This document shows positions 1-7,800 of a stretch of DNA of 64,000 nucleotides, piece after piece (the stretch's first letter is position 1; each line of letters begins with the position of its first letter). Source of the stretch: Streptomyces populi (lineage in GTDB: Bacteria > Actinomycetota > Actinomycetes > Streptomycetales > Streptomycetaceae). Location of the stretch: contig NZ_KZ626849.1 of assembly GCF_002911015.1 (NCBI RefSeq), positions 1 to 64,000 of the forward strand, given 5' to 3'. The translations under genes and the position numbers were made by a program. The notes beneath the pieces were generated by a model. It saw only the letters and a program-made list of their open reading frames with translations, was not told where the DNA came from and made no database searches.

Positions 1-201
1 GCGGGCGAAGCGCACGAGAAGGCCTCGCCCTTGACGGCGCGGAGCCGGATGCGGACGGTGGCGCCTTCGGAGGGATCGCCGCTGTTCCACGGTCCGGGCG
101 GCCGCCGCCGCGTCGGCCGGTCCGAGGGCGGGGGAGCTCGCGCCGGCCGGGGTCGCGGCGGACAGGGAGGTGAGGGCGCGGTTCCTCGGTCTCTTCTTCA
201 T
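1..201 (-). pseudogene. Possible broken secreted-protein gene at left edge
   Basis: On the minus strand an ATG at 201 opens a basic start (MKKRPRNRAL) followed by Ala/Pro-rich sequence that could be a poor signal peptide. About 35 codons in, the plausible reading moves by one frame: the other frame reads WNSGDPSEGATVRIRL, which looks like real protein, whereas the ATG frame becomes Arg-rich. This suggests a frameshifted or decayed exported protein cut by the window edge. No family is recognised. A chance reading in GC-rich DNA is possible. Confidence 0.2.
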
Positions 202-253
202 CGGGCTTTCTCTGCGGGTGCGGTGTCGACCCGTCGAGACTGCCGCAGCGCCC

Positions 254-1300
254 TCACCCCGTGTTGGCACTGCCTCCACGGATGGTTGGCGCTGCGTCCA
301 CAGCTCCCTCGTTCCGCGCACCGGTCAGGGCCTGGAGCCGGTACTCCCTGGGTGAGAGGCCGTAGGCGGCGCGGAAGGAGCGGGTGAGGTCGGAGGCGCG
401 GGGGATGCCCCAGCGGGCGGCGACCGTGTGGATGGCCGTGGTCCGGTGCGCGGGGTCGGCCAGGTCGCGGCGGGCCCCTTCCAGCCGCAGACGCCGGATG
501 CAGGCCGCGACGGTCTCGCCGTCGTTGTGCGGAGGGAAGATCCGGTGCAGGTAGCTCAGCGAGATGTGGTGGGCGCCGGCTATCGCGGGGGGTGTCAGCT
601 CCGGGTCGTGGAGGTTCCGCCGGATGAACGCATGGACACGCCGGGCCATGACCTGCTGACGGCTCTCCGGCGGCAGGGCGGCCTCGGAGTCCAGGAGGTG
701 GGCCAGCCAGGCCGACACCAGGTCGATCGTGGCCGTTCCCAGCCGGGGCGCGTCGCGGGGCTCCAGCAGGTCGGCCTGGCGCTCCACCCCGAGCAGGAAC
801 TCCGTGAGGAGGACAGCGGTTCCCACGCTCCCCGGCAGGGCCCGGCCCAGCAGCTCCCGGACCCGGTGCGCCGGCAGGGGCAGCAGGCTCTTCGGCAGGT
901 CCACGCCGATGCCCCGGACCGCACCGGGGTCCTCCTGGTCCACCGGCCTGAGGTCGTACGGCTGGGAGCTGTCGGCGATGTGCAGGTCACCGGGCCCGAA
1001 CACATCGGTCCGTCCCACGTGGTCGAGCGCCATCCGCCCGTCGAGCAGCAGCGTCAGGTGGTACAGCTCGGGGTCGGACTGGCGTACGAGCCTGGGGCTT
1101 CGCCGGTAGCGCGCGGGCCTGAACGAGGTCGGCCACACGGTCACGGGCCCCAGCTCCATCAGGCGGTGGCGCGCCCAGAAGTCGGTGATGTGGGTGCTCG
1201 TGATGTCACAGGGCGACCGCGTCCGGCTGACCATCTCCCGCCAGAAGTCGAACCTGTCCGCCTCCGGTATGTCGTCACTCCGGAATTCGATCCCGATCAT
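254..1300 (-). CDS. AraC-family transcriptional regulator
   Basis: A 348-aa DNA-binding regulator. The first ~200 residues resemble the AraC-binding-like (cupin-type) sensor domain: an opening DFWREMVSRT, then a beta-rich stretch with LYHLTLLLDG and the GPGDLHIADSSQP segment typical of this N-terminal fold. The C-terminal ~100 residues (about 225-325) form a double helix-turn-helix AraC domain, with VHAFIRRNLHDPELTP opening the first helix and SDLTRSFRAAYGLSPREYR closing the second. The length fits the family. The ATG at 1300 is the first in-frame start. No partner gene lies beside it, so its regulon and ligand cannot be told from the window. Confidence 0.88.
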   Translation of the reverse strand: MIGIEFRSDDIPEADRFDFWREMVSRTRSPCDITSTHITDFWARHRLMELGPVTVWPTSFRPARYRRSPRLVRQSDPELYHLTLLLDGRMALDHVGRTDVFGPGDLHIADSSQPYDLRPVDQEDPGAVRGIGVDLPKSLLPLPAHRVRELLGRALPGSVGTAVLLTEFLLGVERQADLLEPRDAPRLGTATIDLVSAWLAHLLDSEAALPPESRQQVMARRVHAFIRRNLHDPELTPPAIAGAHHISLSYLHRIFPPHNDGETVAACIRRLRLEGARRDLADPAHRTTAIHTVAARWGIPRASDLTRSFRAAYGLSPREYRLQALTGARNEGAVDAAPTIRGGSANTG

Positions 1301-1788
1301 CGCGTCCCGTCCCTGGGTTCCGGCTGCGTACGCGGCCGGAGCCTTCGCACTCCACCGACGATCCGGTGCTCGGCCCCGCCCCTGCGCCTACGTGGACACC
1401 GTCCTCTTCGAGAACCATACGGGCGGCCTCCGACAGCGCTTCACCACCCGCCTCCGCCGCGGAATCACCGCGCGCACCGACCTCGCCCAAGGGCTCGCCC
1501 GGCCGATCCGCCCAGTTCCGCCGGACGTGCCGCCTGGCACATCGTCACAGCGGCCGACAGGTCCGCCGGCCGTCGTCCTGTCGCTCGAGGAGTACGAGGC
1601 CGCCAGACCTCATGGACCGGCCGCACTCGGGACAGGCCGGGGCGTCGCTGGTGCTGCGCGGCGCCTTGACCTGGCGGCCTCTTCGTCCCGAAGCAACTCG
1701 CACGGGGGCCGCTTCCGTGTCCGTGTGCCGTGATCGGCCGGTGTTCCCCGGGCTTCCCTGCTCGATCGGGCACGGGAGGGGCGTGCTT
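1301..1788. other. Intergenic segment with antitoxin-like fragment
   Basis: No intact gene is seen in these ~490 bases. The plus-strand reading at 1559-1608 gives PAVVLSLEEYEAA, which matches the core of Phd/YefM antitoxins but is embedded in unrelated Pro/Arg-rich sequence. At 1681-1692 the palindromic string ttcgtcccgaag also occurs, as it does in the repeat block near 4370. It looks like decayed mobile or toxin-antitoxin DNA. Confidence 0.4.
1559..1608 (+). pseudogene. Phd/YefM antitoxin remnant
   Basis: A short reading frame gives PAVVLSLEEYEAA. In Phd/YefM-type antitoxins the segment after the first half of the fold is typically xxAAVLxSxEEYExL, so this 13-residue match is suggestive. 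Nothing upstream encodes the conserved N-terminal part, and no adjacent toxin is visible. It is either a residue of a degraded toxin-antitoxin module or a coincidence. Confidence 0.3.
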
Positions 1789-1980
1789 CTAGTCGTCGAG
1801 CCATGGGCCTCGGGTGACTTGCTTGTGAAGTCGCTCGTCCAGGCAGCTCAGGTGGGCCCAGACGAACTGCGTGCTCTGTTCTCCCGCCCGCGTGATCTCC
1901 AGTGTGACGCCGTCGCCGGAGAGGCCGACGTCGGTGGTTTCCATACAGAACGCGCAGCTCACCTGCTCCTTGATGTCCAT
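1789..1980 (-). CDS. Small CxxC/HxxC putative zinc-binding protein
   Basis: A 63-aa protein with a CAFC pair near the N-terminus and AHLSCLDERLH near the C-terminus, giving a C-x2-C ... H-x2-C arrangement suitable for one zinc ion. The middle (LSGDGVTLEITRAGEQ) is likely beta-strand. The low-complexity bias of its neighbourhood is absent and the frame has clean Streptomyces codon use, so it is probably real. I do not recognise a named family and suggest no function beyond a small zinc-stabilised protein. It stands alone between decayed segments. Confidence 0.6.
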   Translation of the reverse strand: MDIKEQVSCAFCMETTDVGLSGDGVTLEITRAGEQSTQFVWAHLSCLDERLHKQVTRGPWLDD

Positions 1981-2433
1981 CTGGTGAATGTAGCCCGCAG
2001 TGTGCGGATCGAGTTCGGTGGAGGGCCTGGACCGGAGCTGCTACAGGTCACCGGCCTGCCGGTCTCCGCCGACCATCCGCCCCGGCTCCCCTTCCGTCCG
2101 CCGTCGACCTGCACACCGTGGAGCGGGCGTGTTTCCCGGCGTCCAGGTGGAGCGTCCTGCCGGACGGACGACTGTGTTCGCTTCCCTCCGGGTGGCTTCG
2201 GCAGCAACTGCGACAGGCCCGGTCGACGGGGGCTCGTGAAGCGGGTCGTTCCGCAGACGCGTGATGTCGGCGAGTCCGGAAGGTGCCAGGACTCCGGCTC
2301 GGGCAGCATCAGGAGCCGTGAAAAGCAGCGGGCCGCAGCGGTCCACGGAGGCTGCGTCGCTCGTGCGGCAGTCCGGTGTGGCCGCTGAAGGGGTGCGTTG
2401 ATCCGTGCTCGGACCGGAGGGAAAGGGGATCGG
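1981..2433. other. Intergenic region, no gene recognised
   Basis: About 450 bases between the divergent small CxxC gene and the GAP-family gene. Long open frames exist on both strands, but their translations are Arg/Pro-rich and show no recognisable family. The only signal supported is the ribosome-binding site ggaggg at 2416-2421 serving the downstream GTG start. Confidence 0.4.
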
Positions 2434-3111
2434 GTGCTCATCCAGGCGGTAGGGGCCATGCTGCCGGCGGCGTTGGCGGTCGCGCTCAGCCCCTTCCCTC
2501 TGATTGGAATCGTCCTGATCCTGTCCGGCGCGCGGGGTCGCCGTAACGGTCTGCTGTTCGCGGTCGGGTGGATCACCGGCCTGACGGTCACGGCGACGCT
2601 CGTCGCGGTGCTCTTCGGCGGGGCCGACGACCCCGAGAGCACATCGTCGGCGATCGCGGACTGGGGACGGGTACTGGCTGGAGGAGCTCTCATCGTCCTG
2701 GGGGTACGTAAGTGGTGGCAGCGCCCGCGCGCCGGTGAGCAGGCAGAGCCACCACGCTGGATGGCGTCGCTCGACGACGCCACGGCCGGAAGGGCGTTGC
2801 TCCTCGGTGCATTGCTGTCGGGCGCCAACCCCAAGAACCTCGTCCTGACGGCGTCGGCCACAGCCTCGATCGTCGAGGCGGGCGCCCACGACGTCGGCCT
2901 CGCCGTGGCGGTCGCCGTATTCGTACTCATCGCCTCCTGCACCGTGCTGGGAGCCGTCGGCATGCATCTCGCCGGAGGGCAGCGCGCCGCAACGTTCCTG
3001 GACGGCGTCAGGCAGTTCATGGTCACCAACAGCACTGTGATCACGGTGCTCGTACTGCTTCTCCTGGGCGCAAGCGTCCTGGGTGACGGGCTGTCCGGTC
3101 TGGGCCGCTGA
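2434..3111 (+). CDS. GAP/LysE-superfamily membrane transporter
   Basis: A 225-aa integral membrane protein with about six hydrophobic segments, of the GAP family (Sap/LysE superfamily). An N-terminal helix with LSPFPLIGIVLILSG, a GARGRRNGLLFAVGW loop-helix and a central SGANPKNLVLT motif are characteristic. In LysE relatives the N-P pair in the central helix is near the translocation path. A GTG at 2434 is preferred to the upstream TTG because the Shine-Dalgarno-like ggagggaaagggg lies just before it. A soluble linker (about residues 60-110) separates the two halves. Relatives have been linked to export of small amphiphiles such as glycopeptidolipids in mycobacteria; the substrate here is unknown. 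Confidence 0.8.
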   Translation: MLIQAVGAMLPAALAVALSPFPLIGIVLILSGARGRRNGLLFAVGWITGLTVTATLVAVLFGGADDPESTSSAIADWGRVLAGGALIVLGVRKWWQRPRAGEQAEPPRWMASLDDATAGRALLLGALLSGANPKNLVLTASATASIVEAGAHDVGLAVAVAVFVLIASCTVLGAVGMHLAGGQRAATFLDGVRQFMVTNSTVITVLVLLLLGASVLGDGLSGLGR

Positions 3112-3302
3112 GACTTCTCCGCGACCGGCGTCGAAGTCCGGGAAGAAGCCGCCGAGATTCCGGACGCCTTCGGGCACCGGTCCGGAGGGCCGAAGAGAAC
3201 AGGCAGACGATCCATTCCTCAGACAGCCGCCCACGACCGCCACGAGCACCCGGGGAACCGGTTACACAAGCCCTTGAGCTGCGGCTTCAAGTCGGCGGAA
3301 GC

Positions 3303-3545
3303 TCAGTGGACGACCAGGGCCACGGCTCCCGGCTTCATGTTCTTGCAGACGCCGCCGAGTTGTCCGACGGCGACCTCGATACCGGTCTCTTCGAGGACCT
3401 CGCGCGCTACGCCTGTCTGCGGTTCCTCGTCCGGCTCCAGGACTCCGCCGGGCAGCTCCCGGGCGCGCTGTCCGCCCGACGGACGACGCGGACCCTGCCG
3501 TCCCAGCGAACGGCAGCGCCACCACCCGTGAGCTGATGCGGCGCA
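3303..3545 (-). pseudogene. Truncated, frameshifted Nudix hydrolase
   Basis: The minus strand encodes an excellent Nudix box (ELPGGVLEPDEE ... AREVLEETGIEV), the metal-binding signature of nucleoside-diphosphate-linked hydrolases, followed by a short strand and a stop at 3303. The N-terminal half is missing: just upstream, the frame moves to another register (VVRRADSA in a different frame) and then meets the tRNA-derived att fragment at 3546. The gene appears to have been cut by integration and then decayed. It marks the left edge of the accessory region. Confidence 0.6.
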
Positions 3546-3583
3546 TTTCGAACCGCCGGCATCCGCCTTGTAGGTTCGCTCCA
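3546..3583 (-). repeat. Degenerate tRNA-Val-derived att trace (left end)
   Basis: The plus-strand sequence from tttcgaaccgccg to ccttgtag matches the TPsiC arm, variable loop and 3' anticodon stem of the intact tRNA-Val at 16926-16997, with one change in the stem and one at the end of the core. It continues into gttcgctcc, the same element-side sequence found after the 46-bp copy at 11676. This is what remains of an attachment site at the outer end of the accessory region. Confidence 0.75.
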
Positions 3584-3661
3584 AGCTCTGGCGCCGTGGG
3601 CCTCGACGCGTGCGCTGGGACTGTGCGCGTCTGCCGGCAACTGGGCCTGTTCACAGCCGTT

Positions 3662-3682
3662 GATGTCGGTCTTGGATGTCAG
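3662..3682. repeat. Paired GATGTC(A/G)G direct repeat, copy A
   Basis: GATGTCGG at 3662 and GATGTCAG at 3675 are exactly 13 bp apart. The same doublet recurs at 11818, 13294 and 16866 with 13-bp phasing and at 10346 in variant form with 14. Here it lies ~90 bp from the att trace at 3546. The placement is like arm-type or excisionase sites beside an attachment site, which is inference. Confidence 0.65.
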
Positions 3683-3703
3683 CGGGGCTCTCGCCGCCCC
3701 GTG

Positions 3704-4129
3704 TCACGTCACAGCCGGGCGAGCCCCGTGACGTTCGTAGAGCCGATTCATCTGCTGGATCCAGAAGCTGAACTTTTCGTCCTTCGATGCGCTCATGGGC
3801 AGAAGCTGGAGCTCCTTGGCCAACTGATAGAAGCCCGGTCCAGCATCGTTGGCGTCCAAATAGTTCACCAGGGCCGAGAGCATGAGGGGAGGGGCGGAGG
3901 GGGAGTCCGCTTGATCTCGCTCCACGATCAGCCCCAGCAAGTGGCCCATGGCGGCCCGCTCGTCTGCACGCTCGAAGTCGAAGGCCCTGCAGCCTGTTCG
4001 TCTGGCCAAGGTGACGTTGAGCTCGGTGTACGAGGTGACCTTGCCGAGCTTCGCTCGCTCAACAAGGAACTCTCGCCCCGCGCCGACCAGCGAGTCCCAC
4101 TCGCTGTCCGCGCGACCGTATCCCGGCAT
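3704..4129 (-). CDS. Hypothetical protein (island cargo)
   Basis: A 141-aa soluble, probably helical protein. The N-terminal half contains LGKVTSYTELN and a charged region (FDFERADERAAMGHLLGLI), and the C-terminal half contains LSALVNYLDANDAGPGFYQLAKELQLLP. The sentence-like codon use and balanced composition support a genuine gene. The family is not recognised. It sits between the att trace at 3546 with its GATGTCAG doublet and an inverted att-like sequence at 4165-4187, as a single-gene cargo segment. Genes in comparable positions of this island are immunity- or defence-like, but nothing in this protein itself shows that. Confidence 0.65.
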   Translation of the reverse strand: MPGYGRADSEWDSLVGAGREFLVERAKLGKVTSYTELNVTLARRTGCRAFDFERADERAAMGHLLGLIVERDQADSPSAPPLMLSALVNYLDANDAGPGFYQLAKELQLLPMSASKDEKFSFWIQQMNRLYERHGARPAVT

Positions 4130-4164
4130 CCCGCCCGCCCCCTCTGAGCCGAACCGATCTGTAA

Positions 4165-4187
4165 GCGGAACTTACAAGGCCGGCGGT
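4165..4187 (-). repeat. Inverted att-like sequence
   Basis: Read on the minus strand this gives accgccggccttgtaagttc, which matches the att trace at 3546 (accgccggcatccgccttgtaggttc) apart from a 6-base gap and one base. It points the opposite way to the trace at 3546, so the 141-aa gene between them is bracketed by inverted att-like sequences. The match is short and could be coincidental. Confidence 0.4.
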
Positions 4188-4221
4188 GTGCCCACAATCG
4201 CTCGATCGGTGGATGACTGCG

Positions 4222-4350
4222 TTGCAAGGGCGGACGTGGTCAGCGCGGAGTTCCCCAGGTCGCTCCTGCTGTAGCCGCGGCCCGGGTGAACCGCGCATCT
4301 CGACTGTGGCGGACCGTGGCCGACCGCACGATGTGGCACGGCTGTGGCAT
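4222..4350 (+). repeat. att-like block, copy 1 of 3
   Basis: This block begins ttgcaagggcgg (the tRNA-Val anticodon-stem core is ttgtaagggcgg), runs through a ttccccaggtcgctcc segment and ctcgactgtgg, and ends in gaccgcacgatgtggcac followed by a second gtggca. The same order of motifs recurs at 9713-9852 and 12637-12776. By eye, copies 1 and 2 agree at most positions apart from an insertion in copy 2. It is interpreted as an old element end. Confidence 0.75.
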
Positions 4351-4446
4351 GGGGACCGCTTCGTCCCGAAGCTACTTGGGCGAGCGCTCCACCTTGGCTT
4401 GTTGTGCCGCTTACCAGACCGGCGTGGGCTCCTGAAGGGCCTGCCT

Positions 4447-4737
4447 TCAGGGACCGAGCACGCCCAGCGCGCCGAGCAGGAGGCATGCGGTACCGAAGAG
4501 GAAGAACCCGCCCATGGCGATGACGCATGCACCGAGCTTCCCAACGCCGGCCCTCTTGCCCTCTTGTGGCACCAGCGAGCCCAACGCCTTGTGCCGGAAG
4601 TCGAGATACGCGGGTAGCCGTCCCGTTCGCCGCAGAGTCCGACCGACACTGATGAGCGCCATGCCAAAGATCAGCGTGAGCAGGCTCGTCTGGAACTGGT
4701 AGACCGCGTCATGCCCGCCCGAGACTGCGATGATCAC
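4447..4737 (-). CDS. Small two-helix membrane protein
   Basis: A 96-aa protein with two clear transmembrane segments (LLTLIFGMALISVGRTL near residue 20 and CVIAMGGFFLFGTACLLLGAL near the C-terminus) separated by a basic loop (RRTGRLPAYLDFRHKALG). The GTG start at 4737 is chosen because ggggga lies immediately upstream on the minus strand; the longer open frame upstream is Arg/Pro-rich and unlikely to be translated. Family and function are unknown. It lies just downstream of att-like block 1. Confidence 0.55.
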   Translation of the reverse strand: MIIAVSGGHDAVYQFQTSLLTLIFGMALISVGRTLRRTGRLPAYLDFRHKALGSLVPQEGKRAGVGKLGACVIAMGGFFLFGTACLLLGALGVLGP

Positions 4738-5059
4738 GAAGGTCCCCCCAGGACGTGCCGGGCAGCGCTGCTGACCGGCGGAAAGAAGCGCCCCATCTTG
4801 CCTGACGGCCAGCCCCCGGGGAAACGTGTTCCGCCGAGGGGCTGTGACCTGGGGTTCCACTGCCGTTCTCGGTGGCCCACCTGTCACTGTCGGTCGCCGT
4901 CGGTCGCCCTCGGCGCCCCTCGGACGGCCCAGGGACGGCCCAGCCCTGGCGAACTCGACCGACGGCGGCACCACAACTACCTGCAAGGCTGGCCTCGTCC
5001 CCCGCTTCCTGCGCGGTCGATGAGATCCAGTAGTCTCCCGCTGTCCCGGAGGGGGGCCA
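4738..5059. other. Divergent intergenic region
   Basis: About 320 bases between the divergent small membrane protein and the secreted protein gene. It must hold promoters for both. The string ggtcgccgtcggtcgccctcgg is a short tandem repeat near 4893-4914. The strong Shine-Dalgarno ggaggggg at 5047 serves the gene at 5060. No small gene is convincing here. Confidence 0.4.
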
Positions 5060-5809
5060 ATGAATCACAGGGTGCGGGGCGCAGTTCTGTCGGTGGTCGC
5101 TGCAGTTGTCCTCCTCTGCTTGGCCTACCAGCAGAAGCTGTTCGTGTCGGCGGAGCCCGCTTCATCGGGCTCCATGAGTGCCACGGCACTGAGTGGAGGC
5201 GGGTTCTCCGACGGCAACGAGTGTGGAGTCAAGGGCTTCCACCACTTCGCGCTGCCTGCAGACGCCTCCTCGCCGCCGTCCCCCGACACCCCGCAGGTCG
5301 GTCCGCAGCTCGCCCTCGGCGCCTACGGATACCAGCAGATGTCCGACAGCCCGGGCCACTTCACCATCCAGCTTCTCTTCGCACCCCGCGGGAAGCAGTC
5401 GCTGGTCCTGTCCCGGACGCTAGGGACGGACGGAGTCGCGGTGGAGATCGAGGGTCCGCACGGGCTGGTAGGCGGCGCGCACGGGCTGCCGGTCACCTGG
5501 AACCATCCCACGACCGCCAACCGCGACAACGCGATGCGCATTGACGCGGTTGGCGGTGGAAGCGCTGAGGTCTCCCTGCCGGTACAGGCCTTGTGCCCCG
5601 GCTACCAGGGCGCCAGTGTCATGAAGGGACTTCTGGCGCCGATCGACTCCAGGAACACGATCACAGGGCAGCCGGCCTACACCCTGACCGTGTCCGTCTC
5701 CGACCCGGGTATCGGAGAGCTACGCAGAACGGTCCGCTCTGCGGTCAGCGGGGATCTGCTCAGCGCCAGCAACCTCGTGCCGCTCGACAAGCCGATCACC
5801 CGCCCTTGA
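5060..5809 (+). CDS. Membrane-anchored or secreted hypothetical protein
   Basis: A 249-aa protein with an N-terminal signal or anchor (VLSVVAAVVLLCLAYQQKLF, residues ~9-28) and an extracytoplasmic remainder rich in Ser, Gly and Thr with predicted beta strands. Two cysteines (NECGVKG near 55 and ALCPGY near 180) could form a disulphide. The ATG start has a strong ribosome-binding site (ggaggggg, 6-10 bases upstream). No known domain is recognised. It lies inside the accessory island between att-like block 1 and the tRNA-Gly fragment, so it is probably cargo or a stranded resident gene. Confidence 0.65.
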   Translation: MNHRVRGAVLSVVAAVVLLCLAYQQKLFVSAEPASSGSMSATALSGGGFSDGNECGVKGFHHFALPADASSPPSPDTPQVGPQLALGAYGYQQMSDSPGHFTIQLLFAPRGKQSLVLSRTLGTDGVAVEIEGPHGLVGGAHGLPVTWNHPTTANRDNAMRIDAVGGGSAEVSLPVQALCPGYQGASVMKGLLAPIDSRNTITGQPAYTLTVSVSDPGIGELRRTVRSAVSGDLLSASNLVPLDKPITRP

Positions 5810-5858
5810 GGGAGCCTTCCAGGAAATTGCGGGTCTCTGGTCTCGGTCTCTGCGCGAG

Positions 5859-5903
5859 ATGGGTGACGAGAATCGAACTCACGCTCCCAGCTTGGGAAGC
5901 TTG
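5859..5903 (-). repeat. tRNA-Gly(CCC) 3'-half fragment
   Basis: On the minus strand the sequence runs agcttcccaagctggg, gagcgtgagttcgattctcg and tcaccc. This corresponds to the anticodon arm with CCC, the variable loop, the TPsiC arm and part of the acceptor strand of a bacterial tRNA-Gly(CCC). The 5' half (acceptor and D arm) is absent. Tyrosine integrases commonly use the tRNA 3' half as attB/attP identity, so this is most simply an att relic of an element that targeted tRNA-Gly elsewhere. Confidence 0.7.
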
Positions 5904-6124
5904 GTTCTTTCCGGTCGGTTGCTGGGTTGACCTGCGGCGGAGCGGCTACGGCAGCCGACGGGCCGACGACCTGGTCCCCGCCATTCCCCGTGGTTCCCCG
6001 TACGACCTGGCACGGTTCTGGCGCGACCTCTTCGTCCCGAACTATCGGCTGGTGGGCCACCGGTGGTTCTCGGACTGCAATCAGCCGTGTGTGGCCGGCG
6101 AGGTACAACCTCGATCACCTAGGT

Positions 6125-6145
6125 TGCTGTACCTCCGTGCTGTAC
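6125..6145. repeat. Paired TGCTGTAC direct repeat, copy 1
   Basis: TGCTGTAC at 6125 and again at 6138, 13 bp apart. The identical pair with the same phasing lies at 9958 and 9971. The two pairs lie just outside the two ends of the STAND/effector gene unit (6155-9555). Thirteen-bp phasing (about 1.25 helical turns) suggests adjacent binding of a small protein such as an excisionase or repressor. Confidence 0.6.
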
Positions 6146-6154
6146 CGCTTCTGC

Positions 6155-7800
6155 TTATTGACGGGCTCTGGCGAGGTTGTTGCGGCATTGCACCGTGTGG
6201 GGGTGGGTGTCGCCCAGGACTTGCTCGCACTGGGCGAGGGTGGCTTCCAGTAGTGAGACAGCTCGCCGCAGATGGCCCGCCGCGTGATACACGACGGCGA
6301 GGTTGATGCGGCTGTTGAGGGTGTGGGGGTGGGTGTCACCCAGGACTTGCTCGCACTGGGCGAGGGTGGCTTCCAGTAGTGAGACAGCTCGCCGCAGATC
6401 GCCCGTCGCGTAGTAGGCGCCGGCGAGGTTGTTGCGGCATTGCAAGGTGTGGGGGTGGGTGTCGCCCAGGACCTGCTCGTACTGAGCCCGGGTGGCCTCG
6501 TAGAGCGGGAGAGCACGCTGCAGATCGCCTGCTGCCTTGTAGGCGTGGGCGAGGTTGTTGCGGTTGGTCAGGGTGTCGGGGTGGGTGTCGCCCAGGGTCT
6601 GCTCGTACTGGGTGAGGGTGGCCTCATACAGGGGGATGGCGCGGCCCAGATCGCCTGCTGCCTTGTAGGCGTGGGCGAGGTTGTTGCGGTTGGTCAGGGT
6701 GTCGGGGTGGGTGTCGCCCAGGGTCTGCTCGTACTGGGTGAGGGTGGCCTCGTACAGGGGGATGGCGCGACCCAGGTCCCCCGCTGCCTTGCAGGCGCCG
6801 GCGAGGTTGATGCGGCCGCTGAGGGTGTGGGGGTGGGTGTCGCCCAGGACCTGCTCGCACTGGGCGAGCGTGGCCTCCAGCAGAGGGATGGCACGGTCAC
6901 AATTCCCTGCCGCTGTGTAGGCACCGGCGACGTTGATGCGGCCGTTGAGAGTGTCCGGATGGGTGTCACCCAGAACCTGCTCGTACTGGGCGAGGGTGGC
7001 TTCCAGTAGTGGGATAGCTTGCCGCAGATGGCCTGCCGCGTGATACGCGATGGCGAGGTTGTTGCGACTGTTGAGAGTGTCGGGGTGGGTGTCGCCCAGG
7101 GTCTGCTCGCGTTGAGCGAGAGTGGCCTCATACAGAGGGATGGCACGGTCCAGGTCCCCCGCCGCACTGTATGAGCTGGCGAGGTTGTTGCGGCTGGTCA
7201 GGGTGTCGGGGTGGGTGTCGCCCAGGGTCTGCTCGCGTTGAGCGAGAGTGGCCTCGTGCAGGGGGATGGCACGGTCCAGGTCGCCCGCTGCCTTGTAGGC
7301 GTAGGCGAGGTTACTGCGGCTTTGCAAAGTGTCGGGGTGGGTGTCGCCCAGGGTCTGCTCGCGTTGAGCGAGAGTGGCCTCGTACAGGGGGATGGCACGG
7401 CCCAGGTCCCCCGCGGATTCGTAGGAACTGGCGAGGTTGTTACGGCACCGTAGGGTGCTGGGGTGGGTGTCGCCCAGGGTCTGCTCGTACTGGGCGAGGG
7501 TGGCCTCGTACAAGGGGATGGCGCGCCGTAGATCGCCCGCTGCGTAGTAGGAGCTGGCGAGGTTGTTGCGGCCGTTGAGGGTGTTGGGGTGGGTGTCGCC
7601 CAGGGCCAGCTCGTACTGGGCGAGGGTGGCCTCGTACAGGGGGATGGCGCGGCCCAGGTCTCCCGCCGCACTGTAGGAGCTGGCGAGGTTGTTGCGGCTG
7701 TCGAGGGTGTTGGGGTGGGTGTCGCCCAGGGCCAGCTCGTACTGGGCGAGGGTGGCTTCGCGTAAGGGGATAGCGCGCGCCGTGTGGCCTTGCTGGTGAA
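6155..7800 (-). repeat. 126-bp tandem repeat array encoding TPRs
   Basis: Thirteen tandem 126-bp units encode the 42-residue TPRs. Neighbouring units are very similar in nucleotide sequence: the two at about 6540-6665 and 6666-6791 encode the same 42 residues. Such homogeneity implies recent duplication or gene conversion and predicts repeat-number variation between strains. Confidence 0.85.

Larger units (their letters stand above)
5810..6154. other. Intergenic scar with tRNA-Gly fragment and repeats
   Basis: No gene is seen. The stretch holds the tRNA-Gly(CCC) 3' fragment (5859-5903), a weak partial echo of the att-like block (cctggcacggttctggc followed by cttcgtcccgaa near 6007-6042), and the TGCTGTAC doublet (6125-6145). 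It reads as the scar of at least one lost element. Confidence 0.55.

Noticed and set aside
428..1669. Long plus-strand open frame opposite the AraC gene
   Set aside because: It is the mirror of the real gene in GC-rich DNA: Arg/Pro/Gly/Gln-rich, with no family, while the opposite strand encodes a clear AraC protein.
1465..1773. Minus-strand frame containing CFGTKRPPG
   Set aside because: Possible echo of the ttcgtcccgaag repeat, but the translation is Arg/Pro-rich and has no start site or family.
6440..7009. Plus-strand frame with repeated VGEVVAVGQGVGVGVAQ units opposite the TPRs
   Set aside because: The repeats only mirror the 126-bp TPR array. There is no ribosome-binding site or independent signal.
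6155..7800. Regular 126-bp repeats considered as a CRISPR or satellite
   Set aside because: The period is a multiple of three, the frame is open, and the units translate as TPRs; there are no alternating spacers.
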